Below are positions 17,356 to 26,626 of a DNA stretch of 64,000 nucleotides, one piece after another. The DNA comes from UBA9659 sp965208605. Its GTDB lineage: Bacteria; Pseudomonadota; Gammaproteobacteria; Pseudomonadales; Azotimanducaceae. The DNA is taken from positions 372,001 through 436,000 of the forward strand of contig OZ242345.1 of assembly GCA_965208605.1 (NCBI GenBank), written 5' to 3'. Under the pieces are notes generated by a model, which was not told the origin of the DNA, searched no databases, and worked only from the letters and a program-made list of their open reading frames with translations. Position 1 is the stretch's first letter. The number at the start of each line of letters is the position of its first letter. The position numbers were made by a program, and so were the translations under genes.

Positions 17356-18039
17356 ATGCCTTATAAAAACAGTAGCCTCCAGCACCTCAATTTGTTGCTA
17401 TGTATGCTCAGCAGCCTGCTGCTCTTGTCTGGCTGTGTGTCATCAAGAATTGAACAGACCCGGCACGCAGCGACTGGTATTTTACCCGATGAAACTATGG
17501 TTCTCCTGGGGCGGGCGAGTTACAACGACAAGCAAACGGAACCGAGTTATACCGCCTGCGTTGCTCATGAAATCAGCCGGGGTGCCAACCCCATTCTTGT
17601 GATGGGCCAAGCTGAATTTAAGGATCGAATGTATCCCTGGTTTGAAGCCCGAACGGCACCTTCATCTGCTGCCGAGCTGAGCCACATATTTGCCCAACCC
17701 GGTGCCCAGGAGAAGATGGCCGAGGCCCGGGTCAGGTATCTGGTCTGGATTGATGGCGACACGATCACTATTAAGAGTGGGGGTTCAATGAGCTGTACGG
17801 TCTCTACCGTGGGTGCTGGTTGTTTGGGCATGAGTTATTGGGAGGAAGATGCGTCCTACGAGGCTTCTATCTGGGATGTTGAGAGCATGATCGAGACGGG
17901 GCAGATTAGCGCCGAAGCCACCGGAACATCTTACCTGGCAGGACTCATCATTCCGATTCCTATTCTGGCGAGACCGGGAAAAGTATCCTGTAAAAAACTA
18001 GCGCATCAGCTCCGGGACTTCATCACTGGAGACCAATGA
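17356..18039 (+). CDS. Cys-containing lipoprotein
   Basis: 227 residues; lipobox LLLLSGC (Cys about 27). Mature part includes ILPDETMVLLGRASY, a helical AAELSHIFAQPGAQEKMAEARVR segment in part, and a Cys/Gly-rich stretch MSCTVSTVGAGCLGMSY that could form a disulfide in the periplasm. The C-terminal region ends with KLAHQLRDFITG. Family not recognised; similar small lipoproteins are common next to trypsin-like or TPR genes, but that is only an impression. Weak Shine-Dalgarno (AAGAG). Probably co-transcribed with the previous lipoprotein. Confidence 0.68.
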   Translation: MPYKNSSLQHLNLLLCMLSSLLLLSGCVSSRIEQTRHAATGILPDETMVLLGRASYNDKQTEPSYTACVAHEISRGANPILVMGQAEFKDRMYPWFEARTAPSSAAELSHIFAQPGAQEKMAEARVRYLVWIDGDTITIKSGGSMSCTVSTVGAGCLGMSYWEEDASYEASIWDVESMIETGQISAEATGTSYLAGLIIPIPILARPGKVSCKKLAHQLRDFITGDQ

Positions 18040-18052
18040 ATGCCCCAGAGGT

Positions 18053-18245
18053 GCTTGCCTTTCGCCGTCATTCTCGCCACGGGCACTCTCCCCGATATGC
18101 TCACGCCACCCCCGTTGAGGTGTAGCGGGAATATCAAGGCGGTTGACTTTGTTCCTCTGGATTCCGCATGCGGCAAGAGGACAAGCTCGAGAATGACGGC
18201 GCGGTGGCGGCGCAAGCCGCCTGAAAGGAGCGTGGACAACCAGGC
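18053..18245. repeat. REP-like palindromic module cluster
   Basis: Contains ccgtcattctcgcc, ctctggattccgcatgcgg, caagctcgagaatgacgg and gcggcgcaagccgcctg, the standard pieces of the dispersed repeat found in many gaps of this window. It lies between convergent genes, where it may also act as a transcription end. Confidence 0.85.
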
Positions 18246-18259
18246 CGTCTGAGCTCAGG

Positions 18260-19753
18260 CTAGTTTTCCTGCTGAATAGCAACTTTCTTAAGCACACCAT
18301 ATAACTGCCGCAGGACGAGCCCCTCGGTGGGCACCACTTCTCCAGCGACGATTCTGGGTCGGAACCGCGCTGTCCTCAGGTGCGTTTTCAATAATCGTAC
18401 CTGTTCATTAGGCAGGTTGTTATCAATGGCAACTAGCTGCTCAACTTTGCCCTTCTCGGTCACCGAATATTCCAGAGTGGCAAAGATGGCTTCACCCTCA
18501 GAGGCGTTATCGGGTCTGCGAGACAGGTATAACTTCTTTTCCGCCTGTAGCGGCAGGCGTTGTGGTGTCCCGAAGAGTTGCTCCGCGAGCTGTTGTGAGG
18601 TCGGCGTTGCTTGGAGCAGATGCCAGGCTTCAAGATAGGTGTCAGCTGCCTTCTTGTGGCCCGCCATGATGTACATATCACCGAGTTCAACCATTGCCAT
18701 GGCCTTCTCAGATGGGCTGGCATTCGGGTCTGCTAAGACAATACCCAGACTACGTTCCAGCACCTCTTGCGCCTGTTTTTTATTGGTGTCCTGCCAGATA
18801 CGAGTCTTCGCTATATTCTGCAGGGGTTGCATCAGTTGTAGGTCATGGACACCAAAATGCTGCTCAATAATCGTCACTGCTCGTTCCAAGAGGGCAATAG
18901 CACGTTTGAATAAGAACTCTCGTTCTTGTCTGGTAGCGTTGCGCTGGTCTCGATGTAGAAACTTGCCTCGGTGCGCAAAATACATCCCCAGATTATTGAG
19001 CAGGGAGGCAAGCGCCGGCGATTCGGTCCCATGTGCCTGTTCCAGAATGAATAGACTGAATAGCTGCTCTCGGTCGGCCGCCTCGGTCTGTTTTCGTCTG
19101 AGCTGCGTTCTGGTGATGTGGTTGATGGTGGGAATCTGTTGCGGCGAATAGACCCCCTGATGTCGATGGGTAATATGCTGGGCATGCCGAAAGGAATCTT
19201 CGGCCAGCGCATACTGGCTGAGTGCGGTCTGCGTCAAGCCCTTGACGATCAGTGCCGGCCTCAGATCCGGGCTGAAGACGGGGAGTTGCGTTGCCATCAA
19301 ACCGAGGCCTTGCTCAATAAATACCAGCCCCTGGTCGTAGCCCGTCTCAGGGTCCTGGGCGGCAATCTGCAAAATGCCATGGTTGACCATGAGCATGCCA
19401 TATAACATGTCCCGGCTTGTTGTGACATTGTTTTTTGGGACATGGCTCTCTGGCAACCGTGACGCAGTGAATCTATCCAGTAGCGACTGGGACAGGGCGA
19501 GGGCTTGGGTAAACTCCATCTGCTGGACCTGCTGCTCAAGCTTGTCTTGGAGCGGTTGCTGGGCGATCGGCAGACTAGGGCTATAGAGATGCTGCAGTAG
19601 TTCCTGGTCGGCAAGTGCCGGTGTCATGCCGCTCAGTAGCCCGATGACTACCCTGCTTAGTAGCCCACTCAGTAGCCTGCTTATTAGCGCGGCCACCAGG
19701 CTTTTGAAGCTTAATAACCCGCTGGAAGCCAGGCTGGGATTGTGGCTTGTCAT
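18260..19753 (-). CDS. TPR-type periplasmic protein with TonB-C-like end (downstream copy)
   Basis: 497 residues. N-terminal hydrophobic leader is expanded by a short repeat (LLSGLLSRVVIGLLSG), then ALADQELL marks likely signal cleavage. The body is helical with tetratricopeptide-like pairs (for example ALLERAVTIIEQHFGVHDLQ). The last 85 residues resemble the TonB C-terminal fold: LEYSVTEKGKVEQLVAI ... HLRTARFRPRIVAGEVVPTEG. Its ATG overlaps the stop of the upstream paralogue as ATGA. No cytoplasmic TonB helix is present, so it is not a normal energy transducer. Role unknown. Confidence 0.72.
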   Translation of the reverse strand: MTSHNPSLASSGLLSFKSLVAALISRLLSGLLSRVVIGLLSGMTPALADQELLQHLYSPSLPIAQQPLQDKLEQQVQQMEFTQALALSQSLLDRFTASRLPESHVPKNNVTTSRDMLYGMLMVNHGILQIAAQDPETGYDQGLVFIEQGLGLMATQLPVFSPDLRPALIVKGLTQTALSQYALAEDSFRHAQHITHRHQGVYSPQQIPTINHITRTQLRRKQTEAADREQLFSLFILEQAHGTESPALASLLNNLGMYFAHRGKFLHRDQRNATRQEREFLFKRAIALLERAVTIIEQHFGVHDLQLMQPLQNIAKTRIWQDTNKKQAQEVLERSLGIVLADPNASPSEKAMAMVELGDMYIMAGHKKAADTYLEAWHLLQATPTSQQLAEQLFGTPQRLPLQAEKKLYLSRRPDNASEGEAIFATLEYSVTEKGKVEQLVAIDNNLPNEQVRLLKTHLRTARFRPRIVAGEVVPTEGLVLRQLYGVLKKVAIQQEN

Positions 19754-21030
19754 TGCGAAGCAGCAGGAAATGTCTGTACCAGAACCACATCTTCGGTCGC
19801 GACCGGTCGCCCCTGGTGCAGTGCGGGTCTGAAGTAGACCTTCTTTAATGCTCTGATCACTAGCCGCCGAAGTGCCGCTGGCGCATTGGATTCGGTCACC
19901 GCTATGTCTTTTAGATTGCCGGTGGATTCCACAGTAAAACTCAATGCAATGCGCAACTCTTCTCTCGTTTCATCGGTACGTTTGGAGTAGGGCAGGATGG
20001 TATTGAGTTGCCCCAGGGAAAATTTGAATGGGCTACCCGTCAGTCGGTGCGCCTCATCTGCTTGGGAGAAGTTATGCTGCGGGGCGGGTCTTTGGAAGTC
20101 CAGATGCTGCCCTTCGGCATCCAACACAAACCACTGGGGTGCTTGGGATGGATCATTCATCACTTCGCTGTGGGTTAAACGTTCCAGACGAGGTGCAGTG
20201 AAAGGCCGATAGAGACTCTGCTTGTAAATTTGCATACTGTCCAGGGAGGTGCTGTGTAGTTGATGTTTGATACTAATCGCCTGAGGCAGGCTTGCCGCGA
20301 GGGCCGGGGAAGCCGCATAAGCCTTGAGGTAATATTGACTCGCCACTTCGGGTTTGCGATGCAGGATGTAGGCATCGGCCAGGGTCAATAGCGCGGCACT
20401 GAGCAGATCCCCCTCAATATTGGAAGCCAGCAACGCGGTGGCGAGAGCATCATAGCTGCAACAGCGCCCCTCCAGCCGTCGCGCCCGGGTCAGCATGCTC
20501 AGCCACTCTAGGGTATCTCGCCCCTGCTGGTCTGCCAGGGCTATGGCATCTTCCAGCAGGTCGGTTGCTCGGTGCGCCTGCCCGGTGCGCAGATACCAAA
20601 GCGCTAGTTCTGTATAGGCATAGAGATTATCAGGATTGTCAATTCCAAAATGACGGGTAGTCACAAAGAAAGCGAACTCATGCAGTTGTGTGGCCGCACG
20701 CAGGTCGCCTTCTTGCATCGCCAAGCCCGACAGCAATGCCACTGCTTCTAGTTGTCCTAGTGAATAGACCCCCTCATTACGATGCTTGATATTTTGCGCT
20801 CGCCTGAGGGCATCTTCCGCCGCGGGGAGCTCGCCGGCTTCTCTATGTGCTCTCGCGAGGGCCATGAGCGGCTCAAAGAGATCTGCTGAGAAGGGTCCCG
20901 CCGCCTGTTCAATACCAGCAATCTGTGCCTCCATAGCATGTGTTACATCATCTGCACCCACTGGACTGAGATAAGCAGCCAAGATGCTCAAAAGACAAGC
21001 TATTCTGATGATGAAAAGAGCCACAGGCAT
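19750..21030 (-). CDS. TPR-type periplasmic protein with TonB-C-like end (upstream copy)
   Basis: 426 residues with a clear signal peptide (cleavage near YLSPVGADD). Helical repeats fill residues 30-270 (LARAHREAGELPAAEDALRRA-like pairs). The C-terminal 80 residues have LSFTVESTGNLKDIAVTE and VYFRPALHQGRPVATED, again TonB-C-like. Same architecture as the next gene, so the pair is a duplication or a two-part assembly. Four-base overlap makes the two translationally coupled. No Shine-Dalgarno is evident at 21030; the upstream gap holds a tandem repeat. Confidence 0.72.
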   Translation of the reverse strand: MPVALFIIRIACLLSILAAYLSPVGADDVTHAMEAQIAGIEQAAGPFSADLFEPLMALARAHREAGELPAAEDALRRAQNIKHRNEGVYSLGQLEAVALLSGLAMQEGDLRAATQLHEFAFFVTTRHFGIDNPDNLYAYTELALWYLRTGQAHRATDLLEDAIALADQQGRDTLEWLSMLTRARRLEGRCCSYDALATALLASNIEGDLLSAALLTLADAYILHRKPEVASQYYLKAYAASPALAASLPQAISIKHQLHSTSLDSMQIYKQSLYRPFTAPRLERLTHSEVMNDPSQAPQWFVLDAEGQHLDFQRPAPQHNFSQADEAHRLTGSPFKFSLGQLNTILPYSKRTDETREELRIALSFTVESTGNLKDIAVTESNAPAALRRLVIRALKKVYFRPALHQGRPVATEDVVLVQTFPAASQ

Positions 21031-21049
21031 CTAAGCAAAAACTTGCACC

Positions 21050-21115
21050 CTCGCTATGAACTATTCGCTATGAACTATTTACTATGAGCTATCCGCTATT
21101 CTCTATGAACCCCGC
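21050..21115. repeat. 13-14-bp tandem repeat (cgctatgaactatt)
   Basis: Four to five imperfect units (cgctatgaactatt, cgctatgaactatt, tactatgagctat, ccgctattctctatgaac) occupy the gap between the divergent TPR and M48 genes. Confidence 0.85.
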
Positions 21116-21221
21116 TCTATGTGGCAAGCGGCATGTGATATGGTTTATTACCTGATAGCAATATACATTAGCTTTAACAAGCGGCTCCTCAGATAAGCAT
21201 AAAGCATAAGGGATACAGCAG

Positions 21222-22682
21222 ATGCCAGCATGCCAAGCAAAGCAGTATATCTATCAAGGCGCGGTAATGACCCTGCTCAGCGTCTGCTTGATGATGCTTC
21301 CCTCACCGAGCCTCGGCATGTCTTTGGAGGATGAGATTGCCCTCGGTGAAAGGGAGCATCGCAAGATCATCGCCAATTTGGGTGCCTATAAGAACCCGGT
21401 CTTGCAAGCATATATCAGCCGGGTCGGGCAGCGAGTAGCCGCTGAAAGCAGCCGGAGAGAAATAGACTATACCTTCACGATTCTGAACGATGACATGATC
21501 AATGCCTTTGCGCTCCCGGGGGGATTTATCTACATCACCCGGGGAATGTTAATGCACATGAATTCCGAAGCGGAGCTAGCAGCCATATTAGGGCATGAAA
21601 TAGCGCATGTGACCGAAAAGCACGCACTACGCAAGAAAAGTCGTGGTAAGGGGCTGGACTTTGTCAACTCTATTATCGCCGCCGTGTCCGGGCAGCCGGG
21701 CATCTATGAATTAGGGGACATCTTCGGTGGGGTCCTGCTTTCTGGATATTCCCGAAAGTTTGAACTTGAAGCCGATGCAGTAGGTGCCGGTTACATGGCA
21801 AAGGCCGGATATTCACCACTTGCCATGCTAAGTACGATTGAAATCCTGAAATCTAAAGACAAGATTGAAATCAAAACCGCACGTTTGGAAAACCGTGCAC
21901 CTCGGGTCTATCACGGTTTTCTGGCTACTCATCCGGATAATGACACCCGGTATCAGGAAGCGATTAGAGCCTCCAACAAATTTGTACGCGACTATGATGC
22001 GTTCATCAAGAGGGATGAGTTCCTGCAGCAACTCAATGGTCTTGATTATGGTCCTTCCCGGCAAGTGGGTGTGATGCGCGGCAGTCACTTTTATCATCCG
22101 AAGCTCGGTATCAAGATAAACTTCCCGAATGAATGGCGACAAGTCGCCTATTCTCAGGGCTTACAACTCATCTCGCGTTTGGATGATGCCAGCATGACCC
22201 TGACCAGGGGTAAGCTATACCGGGATGTAACGCCAGAGATGTATGCCCGGGATAGACTGGGCTTCAGACTGAGAGAAGGCACCGAGATTACCATCGCGAA
22301 CCTGCCCGCCTACCTGGGCATCGCTGAGCGAGCGGACTCCCGATATGGTCCCCGGCCAACCCGCTTCGCGGTGATTTTTAATCCACGGCGGCGCACTGCC
22401 TACATTATTCAAGGTGCTGGCAAACACGATCTGAGCAGAATTGCTGCTGACCCGCTATATATCGCGAGCATTTTTAGTTTTGACATCATGGCGCGGGGTG
22501 ATTTTCAGATTGCTAGACGCCCCAAAGTACAAATTGTGCGCGCTGAGCCGGGCACCAGCATGGAGCAACTTGCCAAGGAATCGCCGATTACCACCTACGC
22601 GCTAGATCGATTGCGGGCGATGAATGGCTTATATCCTAAAGGACAGCCAGAAGCAGGGCAGTTAATCAAAATTATTGACTGA
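21222..22682 (+). CDS. M48-family periplasmic metalloprotease (BepA-like)
   Basis: 486 residues. Signal peptide (about 16-33), then an M48 domain: HEIAHVTEKH holds the zinc HExxH, and SRKFELEADAVG supplies the third ligand Glu. The AFALPGGFIYITRGM stretch is typical of the BepA/LoiP group that acts in outer-membrane protein quality control. Unlike E. coli BepA, the region after the protease is not obviously TPR; it has a beta-rich domain and a short LysM-like end (VRAEPGTSMEQLAKES ... GQLIKIID), which may bind peptidoglycan. Start supported by AAGGGA eight bases upstream. Confidence 0.85.
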   Translation: MPACQAKQYIYQGAVMTLLSVCLMMLPSPSLGMSLEDEIALGEREHRKIIANLGAYKNPVLQAYISRVGQRVAAESSRREIDYTFTILNDDMINAFALPGGFIYITRGMLMHMNSEAELAAILGHEIAHVTEKHALRKKSRGKGLDFVNSIIAAVSGQPGIYELGDIFGGVLLSGYSRKFELEADAVGAGYMAKAGYSPLAMLSTIEILKSKDKIEIKTARLENRAPRVYHGFLATHPDNDTRYQEAIRASNKFVRDYDAFIKRDEFLQQLNGLDYGPSRQVGVMRGSHFYHPKLGIKINFPNEWRQVAYSQGLQLISRLDDASMTLTRGKLYRDVTPEMYARDRLGFRLREGTEITIANLPAYLGIAERADSRYGPRPTRFAVIFNPRRRTAYIIQGAGKHDLSRIAADPLYIASIFSFDIMARGDFQIARRPKVQIVRAEPGTSMEQLAKESPITTYALDRLRAMNGLYPKGQPEAGQLIKIID

Positions 22683-22730
22683 TAAAAGGGGATACACAGT
22701 CAATAGCAAAAAACCAAAGAGGAAGAATTG

Positions 22731-23447
22731 ATGTTTACCGATAAGCGAGTGATTGTCACTGGTGCCGCTGGTGCCCTGGGCAGAGCAGTGGTGACGCATT
22801 TCGCTAGTTTGGGTGCTCAGGTTGCGGCTCTGGATTACACGACTGAACTCTTGGATGAGGTCTTTCCCGAGCCATCCCTTCTTAAGCAGTCTCTCCCGCA
22901 TGAATTGCTTGCCTTGGACCTGACCTGCCGAGAATCCTGCCAAGAGGTGATTGGTGCACTCCTTAGCCGGACAAAAGGGGTGGATATCTTGTGTAACCTG
23001 GCCGGCGGCTTTGTGATGGGGGAAGCAGTGCACGAGACGAGCGACCAGACTTGGGAGCGGATGTTTAATCTCAATGCGCGCAGCATCATCAATACTGCAG
23101 CGGTGGTGGTGCCGCAAATGATTGCCCAGGGTGGCGGTAAGATTATCAACGTTGCTGCCCAGGCCGCTCGCCATGGTGCGCCCCAAATGGGGGTCTATAC
23201 GGCATCCAAGGCAGCAGTGATGCGCTTGACGGAAAGTATGGCACTGGAACTCAGGGATAAACATATCAATGTGAATTGCATTATGCCAAGCATCATTGAT
23301 ACCCCTCAGAATCGTGCCGATATGCCCCAGGCGGTGCATGCCAATTGGGTGCCTGTAGCGCAGCTGGCCTCGGTGATTGCATTTCTTGCGACTGAGGAGG
23401 CAGTAGCGGTGCATGGGGCTGCCATTCCCGTCGTTGGTCTGAGCTGA
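22731..23447 (+). CDS. Short-chain dehydrogenase/reductase
   Basis: 238 residues from the ATG at 22731; AGAGGAAG lies five bases upstream, which favours it over the TTG one codon earlier. Rossmann motif VTGAAGALGRAV, NLAGG in place of NNAG, and catalytic YTASKAA (YxxxK) with the upstream Ser replaced by Ala (NVAAQAARHGAP), which may weaken or alter catalysis. Classical SDR length. Substrate unknown. It follows the M48 gene by 48 bases on the same strand. Confidence 0.8.
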   Translation: MFTDKRVIVTGAAGALGRAVVTHFASLGAQVAALDYTTELLDEVFPEPSLLKQSLPHELLALDLTCRESCQEVIGALLSRTKGVDILCNLAGGFVMGEAVHETSDQTWERMFNLNARSIINTAAVVVPQMIAQGGGKIINVAAQAARHGAPQMGVYTASKAAVMRLTESMALELRDKHINVNCIMPSIIDTPQNRADMPQAVHANWVPVAQLASVIAFLATEEAVAVHGAAIPVVGLS

Positions 23448-23454
23448 GGTCTGC

Positions 23455-23632
23455 AGCCGCCGTCATTCTCGGGCTTGTCCTCTTGCCGCATGCGGAATCC
23501 AGAGGAACAAAGGCAACCACCTCTGGGGCATTGACACAACAAGACGGTTCGTCGCTCCCCGTCACACTCGGGCTTGCCCCGGGAATCCAGCCCCCGTCAG
23601 GATCAAAGAAGGCGAGAATGACGGTGCGCGGC
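23455..23632. repeat. REP-like palindromic module cluster
   Basis: Contains gccgtcattctcgggcttg, ccgcatgcggaatccagagg, a second half-module (cgtcacactcgggcttgcc) and cgtcaggatcaaagaaggcg followed by gagaatgacgg. It fills the gap between the convergent SDR and uvrA genes. Confidence 0.85.
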
Positions 23633-26566
23633 TTATTTCTTTTTAACCGCTTTCTTTTTAACAGATTTCTTTGAAGCCGCTTTCTTTTTAACAGATTTCT
23701 TTGAAGCCGCTTTCTTTTTGACACCCCGCTTAGCAGTAGCAGACAGCAGCGGTTTCAAATAATGTCCCGTTGCCGAGCTGCTGACCTTAGCAACCTGCTC
23801 TGGCGTACCGACCGCAAGCAACTGGCCCCCCGCAGGACCACCATCGGGTCCCAGGTCAATCACCCAGTCGGCGGTTTTGATGACATCCAGGTTGTGTTCA
23901 ATAATGGTCACCGTATTGCCCGCTTCCACCAGGCGATCAAGGACACTCAGCAGCTTTTTCACATCATCAAAATGTAGCCCCGTGGTGGGCTCATCAAGAA
24001 TGTAAAAGGTGCTGCCAGTGGCAATTTTGGATAACTCTCGGGCAAGTTTTATCCGCTGGGCTTCACCGCCGGACAGGGTCGTAGAGGGTTGCCCGAGGTG
24101 GAGATAATCCAAGCCCACATCCATCAACAACTTTAGGCGATTCATAATTTTAGGATGTTCGGAAAAGTGCTCAGTCGCTTCCGCTACCGTCAGTGCCAGA
24201 ATATCCGAGATGGTTTTGCCCTTGTATTGCACTTCCAGAGTAGCATCGTTGAACCGCCGCCCGGTACAGACTTCACACTTGACGAACACATCGGCAAGGA
24301 AGTGCATTTCAATTTTCCGCACGCCGTCGCCGCGACAGGTTTCACAACGTCCACCCTTCACATTGAATGAGAACCTGCCCGGGAGGTAACCCCGCATGCG
24401 CGCACTCGGCAGCAGAGAAAAGAAATGCCGGATTTCATCAAACACCTTGATGTAGGTGACCGGGTTGCTTCTAGGTGTCCTGCCAATAGGTTTTTGGTCA
24501 ATGGCAACTACCTTGTCCAACTGCTCCAACCCTTGTATTTGGTCATGCCTGCCGACGCGCCGGGTGGACTGATGAAGCTGCCGTGCCAGAGCCGGGTAGA
24601 GGATGTCGTTGACCAGGGTGGACTTGCCCGCACCGGACACGCCAGTGACCGCAGTCATAATGCCGAGCGGGAACTCAACATTAATTTCTCGGAGATTGTT
24701 TTCTGCTGCACCCGTTAAGGTAATGCTACCCGTCCTGGTGCGCCGCGAGGCGCCAGGGGCAATGCCGGCGCGTCCAGACAAATACTTGCCGGTGATGGAG
24801 CGGGGGTTTTTCTCCAGGCTTTTGGGCGTACCGCTGTGGACGATTTCCCCACCTTTAATGCCCGCCCCAGGACCGAAGTCAATCAAATGATCAGCACTGC
24901 GAATCGTCTCTTCATCGTGTTCTACGACCAGCACCGTGTTACCAATATCTCGCATTCGGCAGAGGCTCTCGAGCAGTTTTTTATTGTCTCTTTGATGTAA
25001 TCCGATGCTTGGTTCGTCAAGTATGTAGATGACCCCGGACAACTCCGAACCGATCTGGCTGGCAAGCCGAATGCGCTGAGACTCCCCGCCAGACAGGGAA
25101 GGCCCCGGCCGGTCAAGAGACAGATAAGAGAGACCGACTGAGTTGAGAAATCCCAGCCGGTTGCACAGTTCCTTCAATACTTCAGTGGCAATCTCGCCTG
25201 CCGCGCCGGGCAGTCGGAGCGACTGGAAGAATTCATAGGTCTTGTCAATCGTCCAGGATGAGACATCAACAATGCTGACCTCAGCCAGGCGCACGGCGGC
25301 ACTTTCCGGTCTCAATCTGATGCCTTGGCAGCCAGAGCAGGGGGTCTTGGCGAGGAACTGTGAATACCAGCGCTTCATCCCTTCGGAGCGGGTATTAGTG
25401 AAGCGCCGAAGTAGCCGGTTGAGGGTGCCTTCATAGCGACTCATGCTGGTGCCATGACCGCCCCAGTTGATCTTGTAGCGCTTCTCCCCGGTGCCATAGA
25501 GGATGGTCTTTTGGATGCTTTTGGAAAGCCGCCGCCAGGGTTTATCCAGAGGGATATTGAGTTGTTTGAATACCTGATAATGGTATCGGGCAGACATTGA
25601 GCTTCGGTCCGAATCAATACTACCGGTGGTTTTTAATGCGCCCTGGCTGAGGGAAAGATTTTTATCGGGTATCACCAGCTCCGGATCAAAAGAAACCTGG
25701 GTGCCGAGCCCATTACATTCCGGGCACATACCCTGGGGACTGTTGAAGGAAAATGCCTGTGGCGTCAGCATCGGGAAGGAAATGCCACAGTGTCCGCAGG
25801 ATAGGTCTTCAGAAAACAATTTATCTTTGCGCCCTTCAATGGCGGCGATGAGGCTACCTTCGCCGTGCATGAGTGCGGTTTCTACTGATTCGTTGAGCCT
25901 TTCCTTGATGCCGGGCTTAATCACAAGCCGGTCCACCACGGCTTCAAGCGTGTGTTTTTTTCGCTTGTCCAGAGCATCAAGTTCGTCACTCCGGACAATG
26001 TCGCCATCTACTCTGAGGCGGACAAATCCCCTCAGGCGCGCATCTTCAAGCAGCTCCCGATGTTCGCCCTTGCGATTCACGAGCAGAGGTATCAGCAGAT
26101 AGACTCTTGATCCCGGGGGTAACTTCAGCAGTTCCTGGGCGATTCGTTGGGCGGTCTGACCTTCTACTTCACGGCCGCATTTGTGGCAGTGCTGCTTGCC
26201 CACCCGGGCAAACAATACCCGCAGATAATCGGCAATCTCGGTGATTGTGCCGACGGTGGAACGAGGGTTGCGAGAGGTGGTTTTTTGTTCAATGGATATG
26301 GTCGGCGACAGGCCTCTGATGGTGTCGTATTTGGGCTTTTCCATCTGCCCGAGGAATTGCCGCGCATAAGCGGACAGGGACTCCACATAGCGCCGCTGGC
26401 CCTCTGCATAAAGGGTGTCGAAAGCCAAGGATGATTTCCCTGAGCCGGACACACCAGTCAGTACAACTAGTTTGCGTTTCGGTATTTTGACTTCAACAGA
26501 TTTGAGGTTATGTTCCCGCGCCCCGCGGATAAGGATGTAATCCAGTTCTTCTGATGCGGTCTTCAT
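23633..26566 (-). CDS. uvrA: Excinuclease ABC subunit A
   Basis: About 977 residues from the ATG at 26566 (MKTASEELDYILIRGAREHN aligns with the usual UvrA start); no Shine-Dalgarno is seen, and an upstream in-frame TTG would add nine residues. Two ABC ATPase modules: Walker A GVSGSGKSSLAFDTLYAEG and GVSGAGKSTLVNDILYP, signatures LSGGESQRIRLA and LSGGEAQRIKLA, and CxxC zinc modules (CHKCG, CGHCG, CPECNG, CETCRGDG, CEVCTG). UvrA dimer recognises bulky DNA lesions and loads UvrB. Odd point: the C-terminus ends in a lysine-rich tail, AASKKSVKKK repeated, from a 30-bp DNA repeat at about 23640-23725; normal UvrA lacks it. Confidence 0.96.
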   Translation of the reverse strand: MKTASEELDYILIRGAREHNLKSVEVKIPKRKLVVLTGVSGSGKSSLAFDTLYAEGQRRYVESLSAYARQFLGQMEKPKYDTIRGLSPTISIEQKTTSRNPRSTVGTITEIADYLRVLFARVGKQHCHKCGREVEGQTAQRIAQELLKLPPGSRVYLLIPLLVNRKGEHRELLEDARLRGFVRLRVDGDIVRSDELDALDKRKKHTLEAVVDRLVIKPGIKERLNESVETALMHGEGSLIAAIEGRKDKLFSEDLSCGHCGISFPMLTPQAFSFNSPQGMCPECNGLGTQVSFDPELVIPDKNLSLSQGALKTTGSIDSDRSSMSARYHYQVFKQLNIPLDKPWRRLSKSIQKTILYGTGEKRYKINWGGHGTSMSRYEGTLNRLLRRFTNTRSEGMKRWYSQFLAKTPCSGCQGIRLRPESAAVRLAEVSIVDVSSWTIDKTYEFFQSLRLPGAAGEIATEVLKELCNRLGFLNSVGLSYLSLDRPGPSLSGGESQRIRLASQIGSELSGVIYILDEPSIGLHQRDNKKLLESLCRMRDIGNTVLVVEHDEETIRSADHLIDFGPGAGIKGGEIVHSGTPKSLEKNPRSITGKYLSGRAGIAPGASRRTRTGSITLTGAAENNLREINVEFPLGIMTAVTGVSGAGKSTLVNDILYPALARQLHQSTRRVGRHDQIQGLEQLDKVVAIDQKPIGRTPRSNPVTYIKVFDEIRHFFSLLPSARMRGYLPGRFSFNVKGGRCETCRGDGVRKIEMHFLADVFVKCEVCTGRRFNDATLEVQYKGKTISDILALTVAEATEHFSEHPKIMNRLKLLMDVGLDYLHLGQPSTTLSGGEAQRIKLARELSKIATGSTFYILDEPTTGLHFDDVKKLLSVLDRLVEAGNTVTIIEHNLDVIKTADWVIDLGPDGGPAGGQLLAVGTPEQVAKVSSSATGHYLKPLLSATAKRGVKKKAASKKSVKKKAASKKSVKKKAVKKK

Positions 26567-26626
26567 AGGAGGTTGGTGAACCACTGCCGCCAATGCTAGG
26601 CGACAGTGACTGGGTTTTTAATCAGA

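Noticed and set aside
22728..22730. TTG as start of the SDR gene
   Set aside because: It lies two bases from the Shine-Dalgarno AGAGGAAG; the ATG next in frame has proper spacing.
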